Shown one piece after another: positions 12,773 to 25,791 of a stretch of 64,000 nt of DNA. Below the pieces are notes generated by a model. The model ran no database searches. It had not been told where the DNA came from and was given only the letters and a program-made list of their open reading frames with translations. Both the position numbers and the translations under genes were made by a program. Each line of letters begins with the position of its first letter. Position 1 is the stretch's first letter. Source of the DNA: Ipomoea triloba (lineage: Eukaryota; Streptophyta; Magnoliopsida; Solanales; Convolvulaceae); the NCBI RefSeq assembly GCF_003576645.1, contig NC_044918.1, forward strand, positions 21,507,468-21,571,467. Direction: 5' to 3'.

Positions 12773-13127
12773 AAATTATGCTATGAACTCAGGTCCACCC
12801 AGGTCTATGTTCACAATTTTAAAGCTCTATGTTTATAATTTTTGAATTCTATGTTCAAAATTTTAGAACTTTATATTCACAATTTTAAATTTCAATATAC
12901 AAAGTTACATTACTCAATATTCATAATTTTTGAACTCTATATTCACAATTTTGTTATATATAGTTTCAAAATTGTGTTATACTATTGAATATAGAGTTTT
13001 GAAATTGTGAACATAGAGTTCAAAAATTACGAATATAGAGTTCAAAAATTGTGAACATAGAGTTCTAAAATTGTGAACATGAATCTGGATCAACCTTGCA
13101 AGGTGGACTCGAGTCCATAGCATAATA
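12773..13127. mobile_element. MITE family B (CTATGTTCACAATTTT type)
   Basis: The left half repeats CTATGTTCACAATTTTxxAACT and the right half is its inverse (AGTTxxAAAATTGTGAACATAG). The ends are AATTATGCTATGAACTCAGG and its approximate inverse GAGTCCATAGCATAAT. Copies lie at 21161 and 55127. Confidence 0.7.
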
Positions 13128-13301
13128 ACCGTTGTCCTTACCTACAATTCACCACTTAGAAATCGATTGAGCTTTGTGTACGAGCTTAAATTTTAAATTC
13201 TTTTAGAGCATTACATGTATGGTGTGAGTTAAACAAATTAGCATTTTTATACCATAATTAGAAAAGATATGAGGTTGAGTTGTGATTAATGACAATTAGT
13301 A

Positions 13302-13385
13302 TAGGCCTTGTAGTCAAATGACATAGCTATGGCTTTCTCAAGTGAGAGGACACTCGTTGTGCTTCAGTAGGTAGATCACTTGCCC
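13302..13385 (+). repeat. SINE-like fragment
   Basis: It has an A-box-like TGTAGTCAAATGAC and the TTGTGCTTCAGTAGG phrase of the copies at 9498 and 9903. The B box is lost. Confidence 0.4.
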
Positions 13386-13907
13386 ACAGGATTATGATAA
13401 CCGAATACAAAGTCCACTACATTAAGTAAAATTCTCACATTATTTCGTTTTTCTTTTGATGCCTTTTCATCTTAAACGAAGCAATAATATAATTCATTGT
13501 ATGTATGTAACTTTGCTTGTGTGATACAATGAATTGTTTGACATATGACAGTTGAATTGTTTTCATTATTCAGGTGTTCTACTGATTTTTGATATACTAA
13601 TTAAAAACTGCATTAGATTTTCTTATTTATTTTAAAAGGAAATTATATTTTATCTTATACTAAGTATCTTTCTTCACTGTAGCCTGTAGGGACACTTGTT
13701 ATAATATGACCTAGCATATTTCTTGTGCTTCTGCAGTAGACTACTGCCATCTATATATATTTGTGATTTGCGTCGGTTCTTGATTGTAATAATTTGATCG
13801 AGACCAATGCAACTATGCAAGCTCATGTGAAGTCTAACCCTAACCCTTCAACTTTATAATACCAACAAATCAAACCAGTTTGGTCCCATTTGTCAATCAT
13901 TATTGAT
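13386..13907. other. Intergenic, no gene seen
   Basis: AT-rich single-copy-looking sequence. Confidence 0.4.
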
Positions 13908-14131
13908 CCACACAGTTATGTGCATCGTTCTAACTATCAAATAATGTACATTCAGTACACAAATAATGTACTTTTACTATATTAAAAATATATATTGTAT
14001 TTTAAAAAAATATATTATTTGAGTACTGAAAATATATTATTATGTATAATATACATTTAATACACAAATAATGTACTTTTGGTATATTAAAAATATACTT
14101 GTCGTTATGACCCACGCAATAATAACACCAT
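13908..14131. mobile_element. MITE family A copy
   Basis: It has the same AATAATGTAC modules as the 12154 copy, beginning TCCACACAGTTATGTGCAT and ending near ACCCACGCAATAATAACACC. Confidence 0.6.
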
Positions 14132-14215
14132 TTGTAGTGTGGGTCAATATGAGCTAAGCTAGCTAGCCCGAACTATTAAATAACATTATATTGATTTGTT
14201 AACTAGCCTAGAGCC

Positions 14216-15861
14216 CTAGACGGTTAAATATGGATATTCAGTAGATATACTTGACATATCTTTTAAGTGATTACAGTTGAGTCAGTAATATTGTTATCCC
14301 TGTTTTTTTTTTTTTTTTGAAAGAAATTCCCTGTTAAATAATAGCTACACACTAAGGATAAATTATCAAAATAAATAGAATAACGTAGCGATTCACTTTT
14401 AAAATGTCTTTGGGTTAATTGACACATTTAAAATAGAGAGGGACAAAAATTGAAGAGACCACGATTTATCCAGCATATTCTTCTGTCGCAATTAATTTTA
14501 AACACCGCGACATGACTTATTCCGGATGATGTCAAATCAAACAATGGATGTGCAGTGCCCCTTTTCATATATGTACAACAAAACTCATATCATGCAAAGG
14601 TAGTTGACATGAGAATGGTATTAAAGTTAGAACATGGTGGCAATACACTCAAAAAATATAATGAAAGAGGGCCATGGCATCCATGTGCTAGCCAAGCAAT
14701 ATATCTGGCTACAAATTGAACTGGCCTAGCTTTGGTATAGGGCCCGGCATGGCATTTGCCTACTACCAACTTTCTTGTTTTATTGCTTTTCATACTTGTT
14801 GGTGGTTAGGTCAAAAGCAAAGCACCAAAATGGGCCATATATGTATTAATGTATAATATAAAATTTATGTATGTGCTCTATTAATTAATTAATTAATTAA
14901 TCTAAAACACATTCACTATGCAATCATACACTTGAGTGTTCTGAAAAGAAAGGCATCAAATCGACTTCTAAAATTAAAGTTGCAAGATATATATGTGTAA
15001 GGGAGTGAATGCCACAAAATTTGGATGATAGCGATGTTTGATTTAGTTATAATCGATATTTCTTTCTTATTAATTCACAATTTTACATAATGTATGTCAT
15101 GCATTTTAGTGAGGGTGGGATAATGTCATGTTAATTCGAATTTTATTTTTACTGACATAATTTTATTTAATTATGGAGTAATTAATAAAAGAACTTATGA
15201 TATTTATTACCATCATCATTGTAAATTTATAGTCTATGTTATTAAAACTAAACAATTTTTTTTTTTTGGAACCATCATTTGGTTGGTTGCAAATTGACAC
15301 ATTAGCTAATGGCTATATGCCAAAAGATTTTTATTTTTAGTTATGGCCTGGCATTCAAGAGGTTGACATGATGTACTATTTACAATGCAATTATTGCATT
15401 AAAAATTTAATGCTTTTACTAATTGTCCAAAGCTACTGAGTTGAAAAGATTGTTTTGCATTTTAACCCGTTCAAATAATATATTTTACATTATCATTATA
15501 TTCAATTTTGGATAGGCTAAATTGTTGGAGTAATTCACTTTTAGGATGGGGTGGGTTAAAAATAATTGAGAAAAAAGTTAGTAATAGATTATTTGAAACC
15601 ATACTTATTATATAATATTAACCTCTTGGTTTCACTTTGTCATGAACAAAATGATAGTCAATTTAACATGTTTGGTTCGTGAATGAAACACATGATTCGC
15701 ACACAAATAGGTAGCATCAAGATTGTCACACCAAAGTTTAGGTGGTTTTTGCATAGTAAGACCAAACTCTTTAATTAAAGCAACTGACCATGTAACTTTT
15801 GATTTGACATCAGCTATGGCCTTGTATTCCACTTTTGTTTAAGATCTTGCAATTGTCTTTT
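14216..15861. repeat. Tandem duplication, copy 1
   Basis: This 1646-bp segment recurs at 15863-17508 at an offset of exactly 1647. By eye the copies are identical, including a 16-T homopolymer and a (TTAA)n tract. An N at 15862 sits at the join. The copy holds a copia RNase H fragment at its right end (minus strand). Open frames at 14590 and 16237 encode the same 67 residues, have no recognisable family, and are not called genes. Confidence 0.9.
15619..15850 (-). pseudogene. Ty1/copia RNase H fragment (copy 1)
   Basis: On the minus strand the frame reads MEYKAIADVKSKVTWS then LWCDNLDATYLCANHVFHSR-TKH, the copia RNase H signature (normally WCDN..A..L..NPVFH.RTKHIE). After HVKL the sequence continues in another frame as DYHFVHDKVKPRG, so there is a frameshift at about 15660. 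It is identical to the fragment at 17266-17497 and exists only because of the tandem duplication. Confidence 0.85.
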
Positions 15862-15862
15862 N

Positions 15863-17508
15863 CTAGACGGTTAAATATGGATATTCAGTAGATATACTTG
15901 ACATATCTTTTAAGTGATTACAGTTGAGTCAGTAATATTGTTATCCCTGTTTTTTTTTTTTTTTTGAAAGAAATTCCCTGTTAAATAATAGCTACACACT
16001 AAGGATAAATTATCAAAATAAATAGAATAACGTAGCGATTCACTTTTAAAATGTCTTTGGGTTAATTGACACATTTAAAATAGAGAGGGACAAAAATTGA
16101 AGAGACCACGATTTATCCAGCATATTCTTCTGTCGCAATTAATTTTAAACACCGCGACATGACTTATTCCGGATGATGTCAAATCAAACAATGGATGTGC
16201 AGTGCCCCTTTTCATATATGTACAACAAAACTCATATCATGCAAAGGTAGTTGACATGAGAATGGTATTAAAGTTAGAACATGGTGGCAATACACTCAAA
16301 AAATATAATGAAAGAGGGCCATGGCATCCATGTGCTAGCCAAGCAATATATCTGGCTACAAATTGAACTGGCCTAGCTTTGGTATAGGGCCCGGCATGGC
16401 ATTTGCCTACTACCAACTTTCTTGTTTTATTGCTTTTCATACTTGTTGGTGGTTAGGTCAAAAGCAAAGCACCAAAATGGGCCATATATGTATTAATGTA
16501 TAATATAAAATTTATGTATGTGCTCTATTAATTAATTAATTAATTAATCTAAAACACATTCACTATGCAATCATACACTTGAGTGTTCTGAAAAGAAAGG
16601 CATCAAATCGACTTCTAAAATTAAAGTTGCAAGATATATATGTGTAAGGGAGTGAATGCCACAAAATTTGGATGATAGCGATGTTTGATTTAGTTATAAT
16701 CGATATTTCTTTCTTATTAATTCACAATTTTACATAATGTATGTCATGCATTTTAGTGAGGGTGGGATAATGTCATGTTAATTCGAATTTTATTTTTACT
16801 GACATAATTTTATTTAATTATGGAGTAATTAATAAAAGAACTTATGATATTTATTACCATCATCATTGTAAATTTATAGTCTATGTTATTAAAACTAAAC
16901 AATTTTTTTTTTTTGGAACCATCATTTGGTTGGTTGCAAATTGACACATTAGCTAATGGCTATATGCCAAAAGATTTTTATTTTTAGTTATGGCCTGGCA
17001 TTCAAGAGGTTGACATGATGTACTATTTACAATGCAATTATTGCATTAAAAATTTAATGCTTTTACTAATTGTCCAAAGCTACTGAGTTGAAAAGATTGT
17101 TTTGCATTTTAACCCGTTCAAATAATATATTTTACATTATCATTATATTCAATTTTGGATAGGCTAAATTGTTGGAGTAATTCACTTTTAGGATGGGGTG
17201 GGTTAAAAATAATTGAGAAAAAAGTTAGTAATAGATTATTTGAAACCATACTTATTATATAATATTAACCTCTTGGTTTCACTTTGTCATGAACAAAATG
17301 ATAGTCAATTTAACATGTTTGGTTCGTGAATGAAACACATGATTCGCACACAAATAGGTAGCATCAAGATTGTCACACCAAAGTTTAGGTGGTTTTTGCA
17401 TAGTAAGACCAAACTCTTTAATTAAAGCAACTGACCATGTAACTTTTGATTTGACATCAGCTATGGCCTTGTATTCCACTTTTGTTTAAGATCTTGCAAT
17501 TGTCTTTT
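15863..17508. repeat. Tandem duplication, copy 2
   Basis: Second copy of the 14216-15861 segment. Unlike copy 1, its right end continues naturally into the upstream part of the copia element (17509 onward), so copy 2 is likely the genuine location of the RNase H end, while copy 1 begins at the flank near 14216. Confidence 0.9.
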
Positions 17509-20500
17509 GCTTACAGCAAACCTAGGAAATTAAATTTTTACAAAAAAAAAAAAAAAAAAAACAGCAAAACCACCAGTGAATTTGCGGTCATCAGGATAGT
17601 CCACCCAATCGGAGTCCGAGAATTCATGAATATTGTCTGAATCTGACTTCATAAGCCAAAGACCATAGTCTAGAGTAGCTTTGGCATACCTTAGGACACA
17701 TTTCAAGAGAATCTAGTGATCATTGGTTGGACACTGCATAAATTGACAAAGCTTGTTGACAGCAAAAGAGAGATATGGACGAGTAATGGTGAGATATTGG
17801 AGTGCCCCAACTATGATGTGATACTATGTTGGATTATCATACAGATGAGAGGATTCTGATGCACTTAGCTTCTTGTTGACTGGAACTTATGTGGAAATCG
17901 ATTTGCAATGTTCCATCCGGGATCTTTTGAGTATCTCTAGCATATACCTCTGTTGTGATAGAAGAAATGACCCCTTGGTGTGAACTGTCTCAATCCCTAA
18001 GAAAAAGCTCAGTGACCCAATATCTCGGATTTTAAAAGCATAAGCTAGTTTGCTTGTTACACAAGCCAAGAGAGTGGTGCTGCTGCCATAATTAGTATGT
18101 CATCAACATAGACAATGAGATAAATGTGAGCATTAGCAATATAATAAATAAATAGAGATACATCAATCTTTGATGCTTCGAAACTAATTGAGAGTAGACA
18201 ATCTTGAAAACGTTTGAACCATGCACGTGGTGTCTGTTTTAACCATAAAGAGACCATTGCAATTTGCAGACATGTAGGGTGGGAAAATTGTTGACAATAT
18301 ATCTTGGTGGTTGCTTCATGTAGACATTCTCACTTAGGCAGCCATTGAGGAAAACATTATCAACATCAAGTTGTCTGATAAATTAACCATTTGTTATAGT
18401 AAGAGATAAGAGAAGTCTTAATGTAGTTGGTTTGACAACCGGACTAAAAGTATCAAAATAATCTTCTCTTTCACCCTGATTATTGAACCCTTTTGCAACA
18501 AGTTTGGCTTTGTATCGTTTAATTGTACTATCAACTCTTCTTTTGATTCAATAAACCCATTTGCATCCAATCACATTCATATCATATGAAACCAGCCTCC
18601 AAGTGTTATTGTGTAGTAGTGCATTAAATTTTTCATCTATCGTGGCCGTCCATTCAAGGCTTTTCACAACTTGAGAGTGGCACGTGGGTTCTGAGTCATC
18701 AATACAATCAATTAAAGCTTTGTTACTTGCAAAATCACAAGTCATGTGCCATAGGGGTCACTGAATTGGATGAGTGCGTTGAGGACGTTCAAGCTTGGGA
18801 GGATTAACCAGAGGTGGATCGGGTACAAAATCGACTGGTGGAGGGCTAGGGTCGACAACATAGGTGTGTCATGGGCGTGTTGCAGTTGTGTCCCTCACAG
18901 GAATTGTGACACGGTTGCCACATAGCGGCGACATGCCCGTGTCGAATGTCATTGTTGCTGGAGGTTCCGTGACACACCCGTGTCAGGGGAGTATCGCGAT
19001 CGTTTCACACATCAGAACGTTAACATGGTCGTGACACGACGACGATATAGGTGTGTCGACTTTCTAGCCACCCAGTTTGCTTTGTACACGCAAAAAAATC
19101 CATGGTTTTGCATCTTGAGTCGTAGTAGAAACCTGTGGAGGAATTTTAGTTGCAAAAAGGAAAACACAAGAAGATGCCGAATGGTTAGAATTTTTCCAGT
19201 ATGTAGATTCAAGCAAGGATATCCTCTATAAGACTCAGGGTAGACTAGGAAGACAGACGAAGCAGAACGACACTCTATTTTGTGATGATTGTAGGCACGG
19301 AGATAGGGAAAACATAAACAACCAAAGAAATAGAGGAATGAGTAATTTGTAAGCTTTTTGTTGATGATCTCATATGAGCTCAGATTGTTTAAGGTTGTAG
19401 AGGGCATATGAATAATCAAAAGAATTGTTGTTTCGTAGGCATAAGCCCAAAACTTGGTAAGGATAGAGGCTTAGGCAAGTAAAGTCATGCCAGTCTCAAC
19501 GATATGTTTGTGACGTCTCTTAACACGATCGTTTTGTTCATGTGTGTAGGCACATGATTGATGATGGTTTATCCCAAGACTGACAAAGAATTTCCCAAGT
19601 TTCTTGTATCCCAAGACTGACAAAGCATAAATGTCTATCTTTAGTTTCATGGGAAAGAAACAAGTGATTCTAGAATAATAATCAACAAATATAACAAAAT
19701 AACAATGACCTTCATTCGATAAGACTAGTGATGGTCCCCAAATGTTTGTGTAAATTAAATCTAAAACAGAAGAGCAAGATGTTGCAACTCTTTCTAGAGA
19801 AAATCATGAGAATTTCCTTAGCTAACAGGCGGAACAAAGAGAAGTACTAGTATTAGTTGATGACTTCGACATTGGAAAATGATATAGAATTCTATGCAAA
19901 GTTCTTAAGTGGGAATGACTAAGACGGTTGTGCCAAACTTCGGATGTGACAAACGCCATGGGATTTTGGACCGGGGGCTTGTATAATCCCCCCAAGCTCT
20001 TTCCTCTAAGTAGAATATGATTTGTTGTGGGTTCCTTCACAACCAAAAAAGATAGGTGAAACTCAAAGAAAACATTATGTCAATGGCAAAACGTTTGACA
20101 AATAAGAGAGAATCAGTGAGATTTGGGACATGTAAAATATTTTGTAACTGAAGAGGATGTGAGGTAGAGGATATATAAGTGTTTAATTCCAATACCAGAA
20201 ATATTCAAACATGTACCATTACCAACTCGAAGAATGTCGTTGCCGGTGTACGGTTCTACTTGTTGCAACGAAGAAGAGACTGGAGTGGCATGATGTGTAG
20301 CCCTAGTATCAGGTGATCACCTGCAAAGGTCAGATTTGCCCGGGGAGTAGGAGGGCTTGAATATCATTAGTAACACTGAAGGGCAGTATGACCAAGGTTG
20401 TTGCAAATCTGACATTTGAAAACATAACCACAACTGCGTCCACGCCCGTATCTACGACCACGTCCACGTCCACGAGGGTTAGGATTGGCTTGTTACGGCG

Positions 20501-20790
20501 GACTGGTAGTTGATGATCTTCCTTGTGCAAAAAGTGCTGACGGCGGGGCTCGAGAAGTAGGTGAAGGGATGTCATCCGCATAAATAAAATGATGTATAGT
20601 TAGGTAGTCGTTGAGTTGATCAATGGTGACAGGTTCCTTGGTGGTTAATGAAGAAACCATCGCGCGGTATTCAGCACGAAAGCCATTATTGAACAGATAA
20701 AGATTATGTTCATCTTATCCAATTGGCCTGCCAGTTTCGACAAGTAGTCCAATTAGACCTTGGCTTTCATGTTACTTTGTAAAATACAAA
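17250..20790 (-). pseudogene. Ty1/copia element, decayed gag-pol
   Basis: Order on the minus strand: gag end (about 20790-20570, EYRAMVSSLTTKEPVTIDQL), zinc knuckle CQICNNLGHTALQC (about 20415-20374), GAG-pre-integrase (about 19990-19820, VWHNRLSHSHLRTLHRIL), integrase remnants (about 19750-19000), reverse transcriptase starting near 18745 (NNTWRLV..IGCKWVY), the catalytic YVDDIL near 18100, then the connection LAYAFKIRDIGSLSFFLGIE and RNase H (17497-17266). This is the copia order (integrase before RT). Many stops and frameshifts break it. The part after RNase H and both LTRs are not recognisable. A segment rich in GACACGGGTGTGTCAC phrases (18860-19060) looks like an expanded or inserted repeat between integrase and RT. 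Confidence 0.9.
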
Positions 20791-20880
20791 ATAAATTTCA
20801 TTCAAACCTTATTTAATGAGACATTATTGTATATACATAAATACAAATTTTTAACCTCATGACTCATTATATTATTATTA

Positions 20881-21102
20881 CATGGACCATGGTCCACAGA
20901 ACTGTGGACTATAAATAAAAAGTACATTTTTAATATATTAAAAGTACATTATTTGAGTACTAAAAGTACATTATTTTATATACTATCAAATAATGTACAT
21001 TCAATACACAAATAATGTACTTTTAGTATATTAAAAATGTAACTTATATTCATGGTCCACACAGCTATATTTGGACAATGGTCCACACAATAATTTGCCA
21101 AC
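20881..21102. mobile_element. MITE family A copy
   Basis: It starts CATGGACCATGGTCCACAGA and ends ATGGTCCACACAATAATTTG, with AATAATGTACTTTTAGTATA modules inside. Confidence 0.65.
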
Positions 21103-21160
21103 ATATACACATTATATTGTTTTTTGGGCCAAAATTGAAAAATTGCGTAATTTTCCGGTT

Positions 21161-21521
21161 GTTATGTTATGGACTCAGGTTCATGTTCACAATTTTAAAA
21201 CTCTATGTTCACAATTTTTGAACTCTATATTCACAATTACATAACACTATGTTCACAATTACAGAACCCTATGTTCACAATTTCATAACTCTATGTTCAC
21301 AATTTTATAACTCTATATTCACAATTTCATAACTTTATATTCAATAGTATAACACAATTTTTGAATCAATATGACAAAATTGTGAATATAGAGTTCAAAA
21401 ATTGTGAACAATGATTAATGTAATTTTGTATATTGAGATCTAAAGTTATAAATATAGAGTTTTAAAATTATGAATATAGAATTTTAAAATTGTTAACATA
21501 GACTTGGTCCCTAGCATAATT
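21161..21521. mobile_element. MITE family B copy
   Basis: It begins GTTATGTTATGGACTCAGG and ends TTGGTCCCTAGCATAATTTT. The left half repeats CTATGTTCACAATTTT with variants and the right half holds the inverse phrases. Confidence 0.65.
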
Positions 21522-21925
21522 TTGGGCGTAATTTTCAAATCCCTTTCCAACTTGTTAAAACGTCGGCCAAATTGGTCCATTTGGTACCAATAGTTATGCG
21601 GTAGAATCAGTCAGCACTGAGAGCAACTTTCGATCAATAACTTTTACTTTCAAGAATTTAGTCATTTTGACCAATAACTTTCGATCTAAATAGTGAAGGA
21701 GAGGCAGCTTTTATTTCTTTATTAAAGACTTTGATTCTATAAAAAATTAAAAAATATTATGTGTGAATTATTTTAGTCGCTGATATAAGTCACTTATAGT
21801 CATTTTTATTCACACTGCGTTAAATTTTGGTTAAATATACAATTTATAATTATGTTAAAATTATTTTAAAATATTAAAAATATTTATCAATAAGAAACTA
21901 TTTCAAAATATTTTATTTAAACACA
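21522..21925. other. Intergenic, AT-rich
   Basis: No gene or clear repeat recognised. Confidence 0.4.
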
Positions 21926-22160
21926 TCTACAAATACAATAAAGCTAGACCCTTAACGAGAACTAAAAAATGTTGGTGTGATTGTTTGTTGAAATGAATGG
22001 TTCATATTATTTTGATTTTAGTAAATTTTTATGATTTTCCTTCTTTACCCTCTATCATATTCAACGTCACTGTTGCAAAAATCTCCGCCTAGGCGCTAGG
22101 CGCTCCTAGACCGAGACGAATTACTCCCTAGGCGTCCGCCTAGGTACCGCCGAGGCGCCG

Positions 22161-22574
22161 TGTTACGACAATACATGAGAATAATTCTACACTGGATGCA
22201 TGCGAGTCACACCAGGAAAGTGATGTTAATACTAACAAGGAAAAAGAAGTCCGTAGATCAACTAGAATAAGGAAAGCCCCTGTGTGGCTTAAAGATTACG
22301 TACATTAGTTAGAATTGTAGTAGGAATATTAGATTGTCTTCTGTTAGGAGTAGGAATACTGCTTCTATATATTCTCAGAACTCAGTGTATTAGGATCATT
22401 CAGAAGTTTTATTCTCCACTCTCTTTTCCTTTTTTCTCTCTTCTCAACCTTCTTTTCCCTTCCTTCTATCTCTGCCTTCGTGCTTCTCTCTCTTCTTTGC
22501 AATTTGCTCAAATTAATGCAAGTCACCCTGATGGTATTCACGTAAAGGATACAAATTGGTACAAGCACGTATCA
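22161..22574 (+). repeat. 5' LTR of the gypsy element
   Basis: It begins TGTTACGACA and ends GCACGTATCA. It includes coding-like sequence at its start (RRSTR-type motif) and a CT-rich stretch near 22420-22500. It differs from the 3' LTR at about eight sites by eye, roughly 1.9 percent. Confidence 0.95.
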
Positions 22575-22576
22575 AC

Positions 22577-22592
22577 TGGTGCTTTCATTATC
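22577..22592 (+). other. Putative primer-binding site
   Basis: TGGTGCTTTCATTATC lies two bases after the LTR and starts with TGG, complementary to a tRNA CCA end. I cannot assign the tRNA. Confidence 0.5.
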
Positions 22593-22664
22593 GAACCTGT
22601 GTTTTTATTATTATTATTATTATATATACCAAAGAAATCATTCAAAATCATATCCATCCCCACC

Positions 22665-24275
22665 ATGTCTGAAACTAACCTACCTGCACCTTTAGAGATT
22701 CCATCTGCAAATTTATCTCTCACTGATATTCAAGATCAGTTGGACAAACATGCTTTCACTACTCAGCAATATGTACAACGCACTAATGACACCTTTCAAC
22801 AAATCTTTGGGACAATGGAGCGCCTTGAACGTCTCGTAACCGGGTTGGTAGCAGCCAGACCTCCATCTCCTTCCGAGGGCATCTTAGGACGCGCCCCAGC
22901 TCCCTTGCAACAAGTACCACCGATGATACAAGCAACACAAGGACCGCCCCGGTTCCATTCTATGAAACTGGAACTTCCGAAATTTGATGGCAGCGACCCA
23001 TCTGGGTGGCTGTTCCGAGCTACAGAATATTTTGAATTCCATGACACGCCAGATGCACAACGGGTTCGAATTTCTTCCTTCACTATGGAGGGAAAGGCAT
23101 CGGAGTAGTATTAATGGATGAAACGGAATGAGTTGTTAACCACATGGGAAAATTTTCAACGACAAGTAGAACTACGTTTTGGGTCTTCAAGGTTTGAGGA
23201 CTATCAGGGAAAGTTGTCCAAACTTCTTCAACGAACAACTGTGACAGAATATCAATCAGAATTCGAGTATTTGATGAACAAAGTCACAGGTATCTCTGAA
23301 TCAATACTCATCTCCATGTTCATTGCGGGGTTGAAGTCCCACATTCGACGCGAACTCCAGCGAGCATGACCAACTTCTTTGATGGAAACATTTGCCTTGG
23401 CACGAGAATATGAGGTGCATCATGAAGAACTCCGAATGGAATTATCACGAGAACGCCGTTCTGTACCGTGGTGGAAAAATAAAAACATCACATCTATAAC
23501 ACCTACCTCTTCAAACAACATCTCCTCAACTAATGTTGGAGTCCCACAATTGCCAGCAACAACAACATTACCACTACCTTCAAATCGAACCCAAAATAAG
23601 ACAGCTAACTCTACACTACCTATACGGCAATTAACACCCCAGGAAATGCGAGAAAATAGGGCTAAAGGCCTATGTTATAACTGTGATCAACAATACACGA
23701 CCAACCATCGTTGCCAAAGCAAATTTTTGCTTCTCCTTGGCACAGATGATAGAGAAGATGAGGGAGACAATGCTGAAGTTGGAGAGCTCCCCACGAATAT
23801 GAGTGATGAGGAAACAATAGTTTTAGGGGATATCTCAAGCCTTCATGCCATGGCAGGACCAGGCAACCCACGTTCTCTACAACTGTGGGGGCAAGTCGGC
23901 GGTGATCAAATTCAAGTGTTGATCGATGGAGGAAGTACTCATAATTTTATTCAACCAAGCATTGCTGAGCGACTGAATTTAGCCACAAAGCAGGTGACAC
24001 CCTTTCGTGTTTATATTGGTAATGGAGATTCATTAGCATGCACTTACTGCTGTCAAAATGCAACACTCGTGATGCAAGGAAACGAATTTGAGGTTGATCT
24101 CTATGTCCTACCAATTCAAGGACCCGATGTGGTGTTAGGTGTACAATGGCTACAAAGTCTCGGAAAAGTGACACATGACTATGCCAATTTAACTATGGAA
24201 TTCAATTGGAAAGGCAAGAATATAGCTTTGACAGGAATAAAATCTCTAAACTCCCGTCAAGCTTCTTTTACGTAG
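22665..24275 (+). pseudogene. gypsy gag-protease region, interrupted
   Basis: The start is the ATG at 22665 (MSETNLPAPLE); the frame is open upstream into the LTR, but no better start exists. The capsid-like part (KLELPKFDGSDPSGW) is broken by TAG at 23106-23108 and TAA at 23112-23114, and again by TGA at 23367-23369. A zinc-knuckle variant CYNCDQQYTTNHRC lies near 23670. The protease site reads LIDGGSTHNF near 23922, where D-S-G or D-T-G is usual, so the residue after the catalytic Asp is changed. The frame ends at TAG 24273-24275, inside the region that should join RT. Confidence 0.92.
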
Positions 24276-25791
24276 TTGCAAGCTATGATGCATAAAGGCC
24301 AGGTAGCGGAATTATATGAACTTCTCCAGATGTCGAACCATCTAGCTCCAGCAGCTAATGATGAATCAATATCATTCCCAGTGGACCTATCCCCCGAAAT
24401 ACATCAGATCATCCAAAACCATGAGCAATTATTTCAGACCCCAACTGGGTTACCTCCCCGCCGTCCTTTGAGTCATCATATTTCTCTTATTCCGGGAGTA
24501 AAACCAGTTAACGTAAAGCCATACCGCTATCCACATTTTCAAAAAAAACCAGATTGAAAGATTGGTTAAAGAAATGTTGGAGCAAGGGATTATTCAACAA
24601 AGTCAAAGTCCATTCTCATCGCCAGTTCTGCTTGTAAAAAAGAAAGATGGATCTTATCGTTTTTGTGTGGATTATAGAGCATTGAATGGAGTAATGATTC
24701 GTAACAATTTTCCAATCCCAACCGTTGAGGAATTATTTCATGAGCTAGGAAAGGCAAGGGTATTCACCAAACTTGACCTTCGTGCAGGATATCATCAAAT
24801 CCGAATCCACGAAGAGGATGTGTACAAAACAGCTTTTCGCACCCATGAAGGTCATTACGAGTTCCTTGTAATGCCTTTTGGATTATCTAATGCCCCGTCA
24901 ACCTTCCAGGCAACTATGAATCGCATGTTCTCTCCATTCCTTCGAAAGTTCGTGATTGTATTTTTCAATGATATTCTTATCTACAGTCCTACCACAGAAG
25001 AACATAAGAATCACTTGCAACAAGTTCTGCAAATATTAGCCAAAAATCAATTTTATATTAAGCTCAGCAAATGCCAATTCTGTCAAAAGTCCATTGAATA
25101 TTTAGGTCATATTGTAGGAAATGGTGGTGTACAAGCTGACCCAGCTAAGATCGAGGCAATGCTTAAGTGGCCAAAGCCATCGTCAGTTCAGCGACTCCAG
25201 GGATTTTTAGGCTTGACGGGATATTATAGGCGTTTTGTTCAAGGATACTCTCATATAGCTGCACCACTCACAGAATTACTAAAAAAGGACAATTTTCACT
25301 GGACACATACAGCAGACGAATCCTTCAATGCTCTTAAAAAGGCCATGACATCAACCCCTGTTCTACGATTACCTAACTTTGATTTACCCTTTGTAGTAGA
25401 GACAGATGCATGTAATGTTGGAATAGGGGCAGTTCCCATGCAAGAAGAGCAACCCATTGCATTTTTTAGCAAGAAATTGGGACCATGCATGCAAGGAGCA
25501 TCAACATATAAGAGGGAACTCCATGCCATTGTTGAAGCAGTGCATAAATGGCGCCAATATCTCCTTTGGCGATTCTTCATAATTCGAACAGATCACAAGA
25601 GCCTCAAAGAGCTATTGCAGCAAATAATACAAACCCCGGACCAACAATTTTTTGTTCGGAAACTAATGGGATATAATTTTCAAATTCATTACAAGCCGGG
25701 TTCAAACCAAGTGGCCGATGCTCTTTCCAGAATACCAGAGAAACCACAAGTGATGGAAATTAAAACAATGCAGCATATCTCCATATGGTAA
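24276..25791 (+). pseudogene. gypsy reverse transcriptase-RNase H, frameshifted
   Basis: The first 93 codons (to 24557) hold the pre-RT linker ending PYRYPHFQ. A run of eight A at 24541-24548 where seven keep the frame shifts it into the next open stretch (24562-25791). This carries the RT motifs VDYRALN, FTKLDLRAGYHQI and MPFGLSNAPSTFQ. The catalytic box reads FFNDIL (N136 in the 24562 frame) where the family has two Asp, so the enzyme is expected to be inactive. RNase H follows with ETDACNVGIGA and TDHKSLKEL. The frame ends at 25791, overlapping the integrase frame by seven bases through a second frameshift. Confidence 0.93.

Noticed and set aside
14590..14793. 67-codon minus-strand frame, present again at 16237-16440
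   Set aside because: The two are identical only because of the 1646-bp duplication, the product resembles nothing, and the surroundings are AT-rich non-coding sequence.
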